64,000 nucleotides of DNA. Origin: Pegoplata infirma (lineage: Eukaryota; Arthropoda; Insecta; Diptera; Anthomyiidae). Of the stretch, positions 53,521 to 64,000 are shown piece by piece (within the stretch, counting starts at the first letter, position 1; each line of letters starts with the position of its first letter). The position numbers were made by a program, and so were the translations under genes. The stretch covers positions 1-64,000 of the forward strand of contig CAWUER010000520.1 of the NCBI GenBank assembly GCA_963921195.1, in the 5' to 3' direction. A model generated the notes under the pieces. It was given only the letters and a program-made list of their open reading frames with translations, ran no database searches and was not told the origin of the DNA.

Positions 53521-53582
53521 GCTCTATGAAATAAGGCCCCAAATCAAAAATGAAATAAGGCCCCACAAAATTTTACTAAATA

Positions 53583-54243
53583 CAAGTAAGAGTGTTAAAT
53601 TCGGCTGTGCCAAATCTTTTATACCCTCCAACATGAAAAAAGGAAAAATCCAGGGGGTTTGTCTTTATTTTTTTGGGGGTGGGTGGGTTGTCAGTGGTAA
53701 ATGGGGGGAGGGGGCAAATTTCCTCTCGAAATATATGTTTAAAAATTCATTATTTTGCTTTTTGCACAAGAAATACAATTTTATCATTATTTAAACAATT
53801 TTTTTAAACTACGCCAACAAAAGGGGGCGGACCGAAAAAAAACGTCATTCTCTTATCCTCTGAGTCCAAATGCAGGACTTTGAACTTCTTGTAGCATAAA
53901 AATATTGCATTTATTAAACAAAAACACAAAAAATCATGTAAAAAATGGTATTTTTCCGAGGTTGGTTTAGTTCTTCAAAAGGGAACTTGTTTCCCCCTGG
54001 TCCGATATTGCTCATTTACGAACTTAACCTGCCTAGAAACAAATGTCGGGAGTCTAGCTCTTTTATTATGGACTGCATCGTGTTAACTACAGACGGAAGG
54101 ACGGACGTCGCTAGAATATCTTAGAATCGATCACTGATCATAAATATATATACTTTATGGGGTCCCAGACCGATATTTTGATGTGTTACATATGGAATGA
54201 CAAAGGGAGTATACCCCCATACTGTAGTTGGAGGGTATAAAAA
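53583..54243. mobile_element. mini-me-like element, complete
   Basis: ACAAGTAAGAGTGTTAAATTC with hairpin TTCGGCTGTGCCAAA, TTTTATACCCTCCAAC, block GGCGGACCGAAAAAAAACG, GGTTGGTTTAGTTCTTC, ACGGAAGGACGGACGTCGC, core GGGGTCCCAGACCGATATTT and end TAGTTGGAGGGTATAAAAA. This is the best reference copy for the shorter subtype. Confidence 0.8.
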
Positions 54244-54549
54244 TTGGTGTGTTATATAATTATTTGGGGTTTTATTTCATTTTTTGTTTTGGGGCTTTAT
54301 TTCATTATGAAATAAGTCCCCAAATTTTAGGAATGAAATAAGGCCCCAAATAATATTTTTGGGGTGCTATGTAGGGTTGCCAGATGGACTGGAATGGCCT
54401 GGATATTCCAGTTATTTTGGGTCAGGTCCAGTTTCCAGCTAAAATATAATTTTTCCAGTTAAAAAATAATTTTTTCAGTTAAAAAATAATTTCTTTAATT
54501 TTAATAATTATTTTTTTATTAAATATATTTTACAGTTTTTCTGAACTAC

Positions 54550-55676
54550 TTTTAGGATAAAATATAAATCATGTTTTCGAATGTTTCCTTGAGCTCGTTC
54601 GAGGATTGGTTCGAACATTTTGCTTTTAAAATAACGCCAAACAAATAAGTCTGGAGGGGTCAAATCTGCAAAGAAGGTTCAATTATTGTCGTCCTTTTTT
54701 GGCACGTCCAATTTTACCTGGCCACCTAGATTTACAGATCTGACCACTGCGGACTTATTTTGAAGGGGTTATTTGAAAAGAAAATGTTTATGTTGACGAA
54801 CTCACCCAGCAAAACTTAGATTACCAAATAAGGTATAAAATAAGGTATAGGATCTCTTATTTTATACATTGCAGCATTGATGATTTTAACAGGCGATGAG
54901 ACTCAAAGTAATGCATCCACATTATCACAAAGAATACCAGTAAGGTAAAAATAAGTCATAAATTTATAACGAAGAATACGAGTAAGGTGTAAAATATATG
55001 ATATTTTATAGGTTACGAGAAATGAAATAATATAGCATACCAGAAGATAATATATAAGGTGTTACGAGTAGTAAAAAAGTATTTTTGTATTAAATTTACT
55101 CACGTGATTGTAAGTGAGTGTAAGTAGTTAAAATATGCTCCTGAGTGTGTGTCGTAGAAATTTCCTGCTGTGAGCCCAACTCTAGTTTAAACTTATGCAT
55201 TTTTTTATAAAATAATTATTTTTTATGTTATTGTAATGCATTATGCATCCAATTATAAATAATGCATTATTTCAAACTTTCAAATAATACATAATGTAAC
55301 CAAATATATGTCATCCCTAATTTAATGTTTAGAAATAATAAATATGAAATAAATTTTTTCCAATAATCATGCATTATGTAGCAAATTATTAGTAATGCAT
55401 TATTTTTCACATGAAAATAATACGTTGAGGAACAAATGTTTGGTAAGACATCATAAAATAATGCTACAAATAAGTTTTATACATTACCTGGTAATGTGTT
55501 ATATAATCACCACCCATTACCAAAGTTTTGCTGGGCAACATCAACATTTCGAGATGCTCGAAAAAGTAATGGAAATTCTTAAAAAGGCTCATTTTTGCGT
55601 GGCCAATAGAGTCGGCCATTTAATTGTGTGGTGGTCCAAAATGAAAATATGTATTGCACTTATGAAAATCGTTTGA
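54550..55676. pseudogene. Mariner-like transposase fragments inside hAT copy 2
   Basis: Minus strand 54580-54690 reads DLTPPDLFVWRYFKSKMFE. Plus strand 54735-54800 reads DLTTADLF and RGYLKRK, and after E (55560-55650) MLEKVMEILKKAHFCVANR then VGHLIVW. These are the PDLTP-D-FLW-YLK block and the downstream helix of mariner/Tc-type transposases. Arms are inverted as in copy 1, so the fragments predate the two copies. Confidence 0.65.
54805..55535. mobile_element. Element family E, copy 2, 2-bp TSD (CA)
   Basis: CCCAGCAAAACTTAGATTACC to AAAGTTTTGCTGGG. Flanks GAACTCA and CAACATCAAC: the related hAT copy has uninterrupted GAGCTCAATATCAACATTT (inverted at 37570-37600), so the target was ..CTCAACATC.. 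and CA was duplicated. Differs from the other E copies at a few per cent of positions. Confidence 0.85.
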
Positions 55677-56032
55677 TTTTTTTTTAATTATAAATAAAAA
55701 AATTTGTATGGGTCCAGTTATTTTTTCAAATTCCAGCTGAAAATTTTCCACTGTCCAGTTATTTGACTTTAAGTATCTGGCAACCCTAGTGTTATGTCAT
55801 TTTCTCTGAAATCTGCGGAAGCCAACGACGCAATGAAAAACTCCTAATGAAATAATTTTCACAGAAATAAGTCCAAAATAAAATGAAATAACTACAGAAG
55901 ATAAAAAAAATTAACCTAAAAAGATAAGTGAAATTTCTAACGCGACGACTGAATCTGCGATAAGTATTTCATAAATTCCGCTGTAAGATCGGAAGAAAAA
56001 CAGCATACAAATATGAATTTAAATCTCTTTTT

Positions 56033-56318
56033 ATACCCTCCACTCTAGTGATAGAGGGTATATATAAGATTGTCATTCCGTTTGTAACACCTCGAAATAT
56101 TGGTCTAGGACCCCATAAAGTATATATATTCATGATCCTCGATCGATTTTAAGAGGATCTAGCGATGTCCGTCCGTCCGTCCGTCTGTCTGTCTGTTGAA
56201 AACACGCTAACTTTTGAAAGACTTTACGGAGGCTCCTGAAGAAAATTTACTATCACTTAAAAAGGGCATTGTGGAGGGTATTCATAGATTCGGCCAAGTC
56301 GAATTTAACATTTCTACT
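56033..56318. mobile_element. mini-me-like element, short complete copy
   Basis: TATACCCTCCACTCTAGTGA, core GGTCTAGGACCCCATAAAGT, (GTCY)n at 56168-56196, AACACGCTAACTTTTGAAAG and end GGAGGGTATTCATAGATTCGG with hairpin and TTCTACTTGTTTAA. About 285 bp, so it lacks the long interior of other copies. Confidence 0.8.
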
Positions 56319-57411
56319 TGTTTAATTTTAAATTATTCTCTGAAAACTACTAAATGTAATCAATAATAAATTTTGTCTTTAATATATTTAAAAACCTCGA
56401 AATTTCATGGTATTCATGGACACTTCTAGGATTATATTTAATTTCCGATGAAATAATATGATGCTTGTTTTAAAAATATTTAAATGCACGTGGTGAAGAA
56501 AGCGCCGAAGGCGAAAAAATTTTTAGAAGATATTTTAACAAATAATTAAAAAAAATTAATTTTATTTAGATTTTTAGATTTTTTTTGTAATTTTGATGGA
56601 CTTTGAAAATAAAAAATCTAAATTTTTAAATATTTTCATCCAGTTGTAGTCAATGTATTTGGGTTTTTTATTGCAAATCTTTTATTTTATCATTTTGGAG
56701 ATATTGCTAATAGTATAGACGATAATTTTCCGTGGGCAAAGGACGTCAAAATAATTTAGTTTTTTGGGGTTGGACCAAATTATGGGGTGAAAAATTTAAA
56801 AACGTCAATACTCATGCGATAGCTGAATTTTTTTTAGGCGTTCTGAAATTTTTATGATATACATCTCGTAACATCAACTATCGTTAAGGCTTGGTGCCAT
56901 TTTGAAATAACCCACCTTAGTAATCAGTATGTATGTATGTCTGTTTTTAATATTTGTTTGTTGGTTAGTTGATGATCGTGATCTTACTACGATGATACAA
57001 TTTTCGTAACCTAATTCCCAATGGGAGTAGATTCGAATACGTATTAATATTTTAGTTTGATCATTAACGCTTTTAAAAATCCATTGCTATTTTAGTCTAG
57101 GTTTTTATATTTGCTAAATAATCTTGACAATGGGATTTGACCAATTTCGAAACACGTGTCGATTAAGTCTTGCATAAAATGACCAAAATAAATAAATTTA
57201 AAACAGAAAAATCATTTTATTGAAAACTAATCTATGAGAATATCTAGTTTTAATTAGTAAAGAAAATAATGACCTCGAGCTAGAATAAACCTACTCAAAA
57301 TATGATTTTCTTTAATATGATGAAAAATGTCTTCAAAATTTAAGAAACAAGTAATGACAAATTTTATCATGTCCTCAAAAAGTGACATCAATATGCATTT
57401 TAAATGATTGT
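56319..57411. other. Mostly unassigned sequence with two repeat fragments
   Basis: 56495-56540 (GAAAGCGCCGAAGGCGAAAAA) resembles the centre of the MULE at 46128-47450. 57090-57310 repeats the segment at 14975-15170 (ACACGTGTCGATTAAGTCTT). No frame seen. Confidence 0.4.
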
Positions 57412-57545
57412 TTTTATGCCCTCCAACCATAGTATGGGGGTATACTTTCTTTGTCATTCCCTGTACAACGCATGAAACTATCGGTTATGCGTTACACATA
57501 AAGTTTATATATTATTGATCAGTGATCCATTATAAAGCAAGTTCT
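57412..57545. mobile_element. mini-me-like fragment
   Basis: TTATGCCCTCCAACCATAGTATGG, GTATACTTTCTTTGTCATTCC and TTATTGATCAGTGATCC match one end; the rest, including the GTCY tract, is missing. Confidence 0.6.
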
Positions 57546-57962
57546 CTAAATATCAATTTTGAGTTTTCTGAACTTCAATTAAAATTTTCTTATTTTTTTA
57601 GGGCCTTCTGAGCTGTAATAAGTCTAAATTATCTTAAAAATTGAAATTCCGAGTTCACCTTATCTTGTTTTAAGATTTTTAAATGTCTATGAAAAAGTAA
57701 AATTTTTTATTGAAATGGCGCCATTGCGTACGCTTAATTATAAGACTGTGTGTACTTAAGAACAATTGTATTTTCCTATTTAGTTGTTTTCATTTGTTTT
57801 TATTTTATAACATTTAATAATAAAGTACAAATTGCAGTTATTGCTGGTTTAGTTGTTTTGCAACACATTTTAATTCTTTTTAAGACCTTGTTCTCGAAAC
57901 AACCAAAATATGTTATTGTAACTATATATTTATTTGACATGCAAGGAAATGAAGTTAAACAA
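57546..57962. other. Unassigned sequence
   Basis: The long frame beginning at 57750 on the plus strand is hydrophobic (YLRTIVFSYLVVFICFYF) but runs on into the mini-me element, so it is not credible as a gene. A host membrane protein exon cannot be excluded for 57750-57960. Confidence 0.3.
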
Positions 57963-59127
57963 GTAAAAAAGTTAAATTCGGCCTTGCCGAATGTAGTGAT
58001 ACCCTCCACAATTTCAAAAAGATTATTGCAAAAAACTTTTAAAAGGAAATTACTACTTATGAAAAAAAAAAAAAAAATTTTTGAAAAAGATTTCCGCGAA
58101 AAAAAAAAATCTGCGATTTTTTTCTTTTTTTTTTTTTGTCAAAAAATATGTCTGTACTTGTTTAAATACCATTTGGTGTTCAATTATGTTCACATATGTC
58201 AACCAGCTGCCGAATTAAAGCATTTTGTATTTTTAGGTTATGTTAAATGTACTAAAATTTTTAAGGTGTTGCATTTTCGTTCATATCTTTTGAACCGCTG
58301 AACCGATATCGCTCAAATGCAATACCAAACATCTCGGGAGAACTTCCAATGAATATGTTAAGTTTCAGTCATAACACAGAAAAAAATATGGAGGAAACAA
58401 ATTTGAGTAATCACTTGGTTAAATTTAAAAACAAAAACTGAGTAATTTTTTAATTGACGCAATTAAAAATTTACTTAAAAATTTTAAAAACAATTTAAGT
58501 AAATAATTTAATATAAATTTAATAGTTTTTTTAATTTTTTTTTAAACTCTCATAGTTTTTTGAATTCTCGTTTAGTTTATAGTTTTTGTGTATGTATATG
58601 AAAGTTTATAATCGTCTTTATAAAATTTTCCTATGTTTTTTAGACATAAATATGTTTGCTAAAATTTGAAAAAACAAGTTTTTTGTTTTTTTTTTTTCTG
58701 TAAAAAGATTTAAAACTTTTTTAAACTTTAAAAAAAAAAATAAATAGATAAATTTTGAGTAAATTTTTAATTGTGTCAATTAAAAATTTACTCAAATTTT
58801 TTTTCAAACATTAAATAAATTTTTATTAAAAATTTACTCAATACTATCAAATCGTTTACTGGTGCAAAATTGAGTAATTTTTTACTCAATAGTATTAAAA
58901 ATTTACTCAAATATTTTTTTTTTTATTTTTTTATGTGAACCCTGTAGTATTTTGGTCGTTATCACCATTTCCACAGACAGACAAACGGACAGACGGACAG
59001 GCGGACATCGCTAGAATGTCTTAAAATCGATCGGGGATCATGAATATGTTTACTTTATGGGGTCCCAGACCGATATTTCAATGAGTTACAAACGGATTGA
59101 CAAACCTATAACTAAGCGGAGGGTATA
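57963..59127. mobile_element. mini-me-like element (GAACCGCTG subtype) with an inserted MITE
   Basis: AAGTTAAATTCGGCCTTGCCGAAT (hairpin), ATACCCTCCACA, CATATGTCAACCAGCTGCCG, TTGAACCGCTGAACCG, then after a MITE CAGACAGACAAACGGACAG (GTCY tract inverted, 58973-59010), core GGGGTCCCAGACCGATATTT and end GGAGGGTATAAAAAA. Aligns with 13605-14160. Confidence 0.75.
58375..58937. mobile_element. Candidate MITE, CACAkAAAAAAAT ends
   Basis: CACAGAAAAAAATATGG and (reverse complement) CACATAAAAAAATAAAA ends match at 12 of 13. The uninterrupted mini-me copy at 14020 (CATATCTTTGTAATATTTTGG) shows extra sequence here. Flanks AA/AA suggest a 2-bp duplication. Interior contains inverted TTGAGTAAATTTTTAATTG words. 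No coding sequence. Confidence 0.55.
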
Positions 59128-59279
59128 AAAAAATATTGTGTAAATATCCTGTAATTTGTTTTTTTAATGAAATTCGTTTTAAAAGTCGTTGTTAATTACA
59201 GAAAATATGTAGTTTTTAAAATTGCAATTAGAAGAAACGATTTGAAAGTTAAATCCAATTACTATGAATATTATATCAA

Positions 59280-59515
59280 ATTAAAATTAAAAATTTTGGT
59301 TTAAGAAATTGTAAGATTCTGAAATATTTTTGGTTAAAAAAAAAACTTTCAGATACAGAGATATTGATTTATTCGAAAATGTCTCATTAAAAATTTTCAG
59401 TTTCTGATACATTTTCCGTATGGAAGAATTTAGAAACATTTTTCGTATAGAAAAATTCGGGAAAATTTTTCATATGGGAAAAATCTTAGATTCTGAGAAA
59501 TTGTTTCATATATGT
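59280..59515. repeat. ~35-bp minisatellite patch, third site
   Basis: Degenerate units with AGATTCTGAAATATTTTT, TTTTCAGTTTCTGATACATTT and ATAGAAAAATTC. Same family as 5075-6345 and 39110-40140, about six units. Confidence 0.6.
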
Positions 59516-60181
59516 ATATCGTCGAACTATATTCAATGAATGCCACCTCGCAAAAGGAGAGCTAAAAAACTTGTTATTTCGCATATTATTGTAAAAATTA
59601 GCAATGTACCTTCCATAACATGGTTTAAATATTCTAAATAATTTTTACCTATGCCAAAAATTTTATATTTTGCACTTGTTTGCGTATTTTTTAGAGATGA
59701 CATTTATTACTTACTATTAGAGTTTGCAAATAATCGAGATATTTCATAATCGCGATTATCGATTAATCGAATTTTTTAAATAAATATAATTGCAATAGTT
59801 TTTTTAAAAAAACTCTTTTACAAAAATTGGTGGCATGTATAGCCCTATATGAAACTAAGAAAATTGCGTTTTTTGGTTTTTTAATTTTTTAAAAACTAGG
59901 CTAATGAAGCGTGGTTAAATATTGGAAAATTGTCAAAATTGTGTCGAGTTCCCATGATTAAATATTTATCAAATTTACGATATGCACCACAATTGCAAAC
60001 ATTAACATTCATGTATATTTTTTAATTCATGTATATTATATTTTTTTCAGAAACCGTTCTGAAAGTTTTAATTTTTTAAAAAAGTCAATTTATTTATAGA
60101 TGTCTATTCACACAAAAAAAAAATCAGGAGGGAGTTTTTCTTATTTTTCGAGAAAATAGCATTTGAATATTAGATTTCATA

Positions 60182-60890
60182 CACTCAAAATAATAACTCT
60201 GTTAAATACTCTGAAAAATGACTGTAATCTGAATTCGACAGATATTTGACAAAGTTATCTGCCGAAATACAGATTTTGAGAATATACTTTGTATTTTCTT
60301 GTGACTGAAACAAAATTTTATTTGTAATTTTACTTTGTAATCTTTAGTTGTTTGCTAAAATATAGATTTTAGAAAAATACATTGCTTTTTTCTCATATTC
60401 AAATTACTAAATTTCATCTGTAATTTTATTTACCACCCTGTAATACAGTTTTCGAATAAAAATCTCTTCAAAAAACTTCCAAATATTTCAACCCCTCATT
60501 AAGAAGCGTCATAAATTACACTAAAAGGTGGAAAATTTTACGAGGATGTCGTGTATAATTGGAGGTACTCGCAAAAAAATCGTAAATTTTACAAAAAAAG
60601 TTAATTTACAATTTGGAAGCATTAAAGCGGGCAAATTTTCACGATGGCATTTACCAATTGTCAACACTACTTGCAGATTAAGAAAGCAGAAATTGCTCAG
60701 TAAAATTGTGGTCGCTTTCATAAACATTTAACAGATAATTCTGTAAATTTACAGTTTTTTTTTATCAAAATCATTTTACAGAGTATTCTTTGTAAAATAA
60801 CAAAAAATCTTGCTGGTTGGAAATCTATGGTATTTTCTGCTGGCTCAGCAGAGTAAATCTGTATTTTAACAGAGTGATTATTTTGAGTGT
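60182..60890. mobile_element. TA-inserting MITE, CACTCAAAATAAT ends
   Basis: CACTCAAAATAATAACTCTG and (reverse complement) CACTCAAAATAATCACTCTG ends with TA at 60180-60181 and 60891-60892. The other arm of the foldback (GATTTCAGAAAAATTCTG) confirms insertion at GATTTCA..AAAATTCTG. The interior 60521-60730 is less AT-biased and opens a ~67-codon frame on each strand (plus: RMSCIIGGTRKKIVNFTKK..., RWHLPIVNTTCRLRK), which may be captured sequence of unknown origin. Confidence 0.75.
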
Positions 60891-60904
60891 AAAAATTCTG
60901 TAAT

Positions 60905-61637
60905 CCCAGCAAAACTTAGATTACCAAATAAGGTATAAAATAAGGTATAGGATCTTTTATTTTATACATTGCAGCATTGATGATTTTAACAGGCGATGAG
61001 ACTCAAAGTAATGCATCCATATTATCACAAAGAATACCAGTAAGGTATAAAATAAGTCATAAATTTATAACGAAGAATACGAGTAAGGTGTAAAATATAT
61101 GATATTTTTTAGGTTACGAGAAATGAAATAAGATTGCATACCAGAAGATAATATATAAGGTGTTACGAGTAGCTAAAAAGTAATTTTGTATCAAATTTAC
61201 TCACGTGACTGTAAGTGAGATTAAGTAAATAAAATATGCTCGTGAGTGTGTGTCGTTAGAAATTTCCTGTCGTGAGCCCATCTCTAGTTTAAACTTATGC
61301 ATTTTTTTATAAAATAATTATTTTTTATGTTATTATAATGCATTATGCATCCAATTATAAATAATGCATTATTTCAAACTTTCAAATAATACATAATGTA
61401 ACCAAATATAAGTCATACATGATTTAATGTTTAGAAATAATAAATATGAAATACATTTTTTCCAATAATCATGCATTACGTTGCAAATTATTAGTAATGC
61501 ATAATTTTTTACTTGAAAATAATACGTTGTGGAACAAATGTTTGGTAAGACATCATAAAATAATGCCACAAATAAGATATATACATTTTCTGGTAATGTG
61601 TTATATAATCACTACCCATTACCAAAGATTTGCTGGG
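60905..61637. mobile_element. Element family E, copy 3, 2-bp TSD (AT)
   Basis: CCCAGCAAAACTTAGATTACC to AAAGATTTGCTGGG. The undisrupted foldback arm reads AATTCTGTAATTTTCTTG (inverted at 61740-61757), and the split arm reads CTGTAAT..ATTCTCTTG, so AT was duplicated. Contains GTGAGCCCATCTCTAG, the hAT-MITE terminus. Confidence 0.85.
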
Positions 61638-62103
61638 ATTCTCTTGTATTTTATTGTGTCAACACCGCGTATGAGTAACGAAAACTCATTGGTTTTGCAA
61701 ATAGTCTTTACTCATTCGCGGTGTTGACACAATAAAATACAAGAAAATTACAGAATTTTTCTGAAATCCAATATTCAAATGCAATTTCTCAAAAATACGA
61801 AAAATGCACTCCTGAATTTTTTATGTGGATAGACAAACATGTAAACCAAAAAAAAATTAAAAAATGTGGCCTGATTTTTGGTAAATTGTTAAGGGGACAA
61901 AAAGTGGTAAAATTTAGAATACAGGATCCTTTTTCTGAAAAAAAGTACTTGTTGTAAATTTATTTTCGAAGGGTCGTAAAATTGGTAAAAAAGTATAATT
62001 TTTGTTCTTTTCATATTTTATGAAATAACGATCCTGGACTTTTGAAATTTGTAAAAAAGGACCCTTTGGTAAAAAAAAACATTCCACAAAAATTACTTTT
62101 ATG

Positions 62104-62580
62104 CAGGGTTGGCAACCGATACCCACTCAGAATAACGGCATTTGGCTATTGTACCGCAACCAATAAAGATATGGACCTTTTTAAAAAGCGATTATGAAAG
62201 CTGATGAAATTTCTAGTATTTTAAATGTGTCACTTCGTGTTTCTACTGGTTCGTTTTAGTTATATAGGCCACTACCGTTATAATACCGTTTTAAACGGTA
62301 TTATAAAGGTATTGACCAATATTTATATAGTTATATATTTAGTTATATATTATATATTAGTTATATAGGCCACTACCGTTATAATACCGTTTTAAACGGT
62401 ATTATAAAGGTATTGACCAATATTTTGAAAACGAACCGGTAGAAACACGAAGTGACACATTTAAAATTCTAGAAATTTCATCGGCTTTCATAATTGCTTT
62501 TGAAAATGTCCATATCTTTATTGGTTGCGGTACAATTGCCCAATACCGTTATTATAGGTGGGTATCGGTTGCCAACCCTG
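62104..62580. mobile_element. hAT MITE, CAGGGTTGGCAACCG ends, perfect 8-bp TSD
   Basis: CAGGGTTGGCAACCGATACCC and its exact complement, flanked by CTTTTATG at 62096-62103 and 62581-62588. The element is almost wholly palindromic (GAAAGC.GATGAAATTTCTAG / CTAGAAATTTCATCGGCTTTC). The centre has a ~100-bp direct duplication (62260-62325 and 62360-62425) that contains ACCGTTTTAAACGGT palindromes. Confidence 0.9.
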
Positions 62581-63041
62581 CTTTTATGTGTATATATTTG
62601 GGCGTCCCGAAAATTATAATTTTTCGAATTTCGTATCAAAATACCTGCCAGTGGCCACTGAAGAGCTGATAGCGTGAAAATTTATAAGGGAATTTAGAAA
62701 GAGCGTCTTCAGTCTGCAACCAGAAAAAAAAAAATACGGGTTTTGATAAAACTTCATGTCCGAATTTTTTGACCAAATCCAAATTACATATTTTTTAAAC
62801 AAAATTGTGGGGTTACTAAGATGAAAATTTAAATTACTTTTATAAAAAAAATGGAAAGAGAAATTGCAAATAAGTTAAATGAATCGTAGGCCAAAATAAT
62901 ATATTTTAAAATCGTTATAAAAACAGTGTATTTCAAAGAAAATGATTAATCGTAATCGCATGATGTTTTTGTCGATTACGATTAATTGGTGCGATTAATC
63001 GCGATTACGATTTTAATCATTTTGCAAACTCTAATTACTAT

Positions 63042-64000
63042 ATCAAAAAAAGATATATTTTTAGAGTTGGCATATTTTGTCGGAAAATAAAAAAACATTT
63101 TTTTTGGGAAAAATTTTTATAATTTTTTTTTTTTGGTTTTTGTTATCCTTAGTACGATAATTGCAAAAACTGAAAAAAAATTACAAATCTGCATATTTTT
63201 AAATGTTAATAGCTCCGAAATCCTTTTAATGTCAGGGTGGTCAACTTTGGCACTCTGTAACTCACGCTGTATTGTAAAAGGGTCATTTTAAACTAGCAAC
63301 TTTGAAAGATTATATCATTGACTTTATTTGCCCCACTAATAATGTTTCAATCTGATAAATAGTTTGAAAGTTACATCTATATAAGCAATTTTTTTTTTTG
63401 CAAACACTGATTACCGATATTTTCAAAATGGCAATATCTCGAAAACTAGCCATTAGGTATCAAAATCTTTACCAGATTCTTGGTCATCATGGCAAATGTA
63501 ATAAGATGTGTGGTCTAATTTTTTTTTTTTTTAATTTGGAAAAATTTTTGGAAATTTACTATGGGAGTTGGCATTTATTTTCACCAAAAAAAATGTACTT
63601 TGAGATAGCAGAATAACAAAATTGGATGTAAAACGACAACCAGTTATTTTTTTGCTCTGAAATTTTTATCACAGATTGGCAAATCCAGCTCAAACCACAC
63701 AGCATTCGGATTTGTCACCTTCGATTTAAATAAAATTTGCCAAATATATTGCAAATGGATAGTGTTCCTAAAATCATTACCTTTCTAGCTCCAAAACCTT
63801 TCGGTTTTCGAAATATGGCGGCTTAAAAATTGGCAAAAACGTTAAATTTTCAATAAGGTGCACATACAAATTCACCCATAACTTTAAAACTATAAAACCC
63901 ACAATTACCAAATAGGTACCATTTGAAAGCTGAAAGGATTACCTTAAAAGTGACATGCACAGTTTTTTCTTGTAATGAAAGGTCAAAGGTCATATTTCAA
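63042..64000. other. Unassigned sequence
   Basis: No frame, termini or homology to the repeats above is evident. Several poly-T runs. Confidence 0.35.

Larger units (their letters stand above)
54372..55789. mobile_element. hAT element, TAGGGTTGCCAGA ends, copy 2, carrying element E
   Basis: TAGGGTTGCCAGATGGACTGG and (reverse complement) TAGGGTTGCCAGATACTTAAA ends with flanks GTGCTATG and GTGTTATG (7/8). Same family as 37355-38080, opposite orientation. Without the E insertion (731 bp) its length would be 687 bp. Confidence 0.85.
53521..55930. mobile_element. Candidate GAAATAAGGCCCC-array element with nested mini-me and hAT
   Basis: 53527-53575 and 54255-54360 contain repeated GAAATAAGGCCCC/GGGGCCTTATTTCAT-type words in both orientations, very like the GAAATAACTCCC arrays of the MULE at 46128-47450 but with a different core. 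After the hAT, 55795-55900 has more degenerate copies (GAAATAAGTCC, GAAATAACTAC). The outer termini and TSD were not found. Confidence 0.4.
60105..61850. repeat. Foldback element inside hAT, split by MITE and element E
   Basis: TCAGGAGGGAGTTTTTCTTA, TTTCGAGAAAATAGCATTTG and AATATTAGATTTCA on the left mirror TGAAATCCAATATTCAAATG, CAATTTCTCAAAAATACG and GCACTCCTGA on the right (61760-61826). The inner palindrome TTGTATTTTATTGTGTCAAC / GTTGACACAATAAAATACAA is at 61643-61742. Removing the MITE (60182-60890) and E (60905-61637) restores a continuous arm. Confidence 0.75.
59718..63033. mobile_element. hAT element, TAGAGTTTGCAAA ends, 7/8-bp TSD, host of several insertions
   Basis: TAGAGTTTGCAAATAATCGAG and (reverse complement) TAGAGTTTGCAAAATGATTAAAA ends; flanks CTTACTAT and ATTACTAT. 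Subterminal CGATTAATCG/GATTAATCGTAATCG words near both ends (59748-59770; 62945-63010). Inside lie a foldback, a TA-MITE, an E element and a smaller hAT. No transposase. Confidence 0.8.

Noticed and set aside
57750..58301. 183-codon frame with hydrophobic start
   Set aside because: Runs from unassigned DNA straight into the mini-me terminus and poly-A/T runs; no homology or gene structure.
60901..61640. 8-9 bp duplication around element E copy 3 (ATTCTGTAAT / ATTCTCTTGT)
   Set aside because: The undisturbed foldback arm shows that only AT was duplicated; the longer match is partial chance.

Overview
The window looks like one non-genic, transposon-saturated block from a dipteran fly genome. 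It is very AT-rich and full of (GTCY)n-bearing mini-me-like repeats with the ending seen in fly Helentron relatives. It also carries a Jockey-type LINE, a copia LTR element whose primer site fits half of an initiator tRNA-Met, and tRNA-derived SINEs. I cannot name the species. The only plausible host coding sequence is a short candidate last exon at the left edge, minus strand, 172-339. Almost everything else is mobile DNA, much of it nested, and many boundaries are fixed by exact target-site duplications (TSDs) read directly from the sequence.

Layout. 0-11 kb: a broken non-LTR retrotransposon split by a ~5 kb foldback, which itself holds a piggyBac element (TTAA/CCCTGC ends) and hAT elements; then a second foldback with a hAT inside, and a tRNA-SINE. 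11-20 kb: a TA-inserting MITE with a decayed histone H1-like segment, a second piggyBac copy with two passengers, a 2-bp-TSD element (called family E here), and a second SINE. 20-30 kb: a nest in which a mini-me is split by a 6.2 kb hAT, which holds another mini-me (itself split by a mini-me and a MITE), another MITE and a 5'-truncated Jockey element with an 856-codon open frame. 30-38 kb: hAT elements, foldbacks, and a MITE (33590-34927) carrying a recognisable histone H1 fragment. 38-41 kb: a 35-bp minisatellite and mini-me copies. 41-50 kb: a degenerate non-LTR element (minus strand) interrupted by a copia element (5-bp TSD, near-identical LTRs) and by a Mutator-like element (9-bp TSD). 50-64 kb: more mini-me copies, a hAT carrying mariner-type transposase fragments plus an E element, and a 3.3 kb hAT that contains a foldback, a MITE, an E element and a smaller hAT.

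The genes do not work together as a pathway. What the window records is a relative order of insertions: foldback, hAT and mini-me layers are the hosts, while E, the TA-MITEs, copia and small hATs are the later arrivals. No element seen here is clearly autonomous. The Jockey and copia copies are the best preserved, but the first lacks its 5' part and the second has a protease frameshift and an RNase H deletion. Family assignments rest on termini, TSD length and protein motifs read by eye; no database search was possible.
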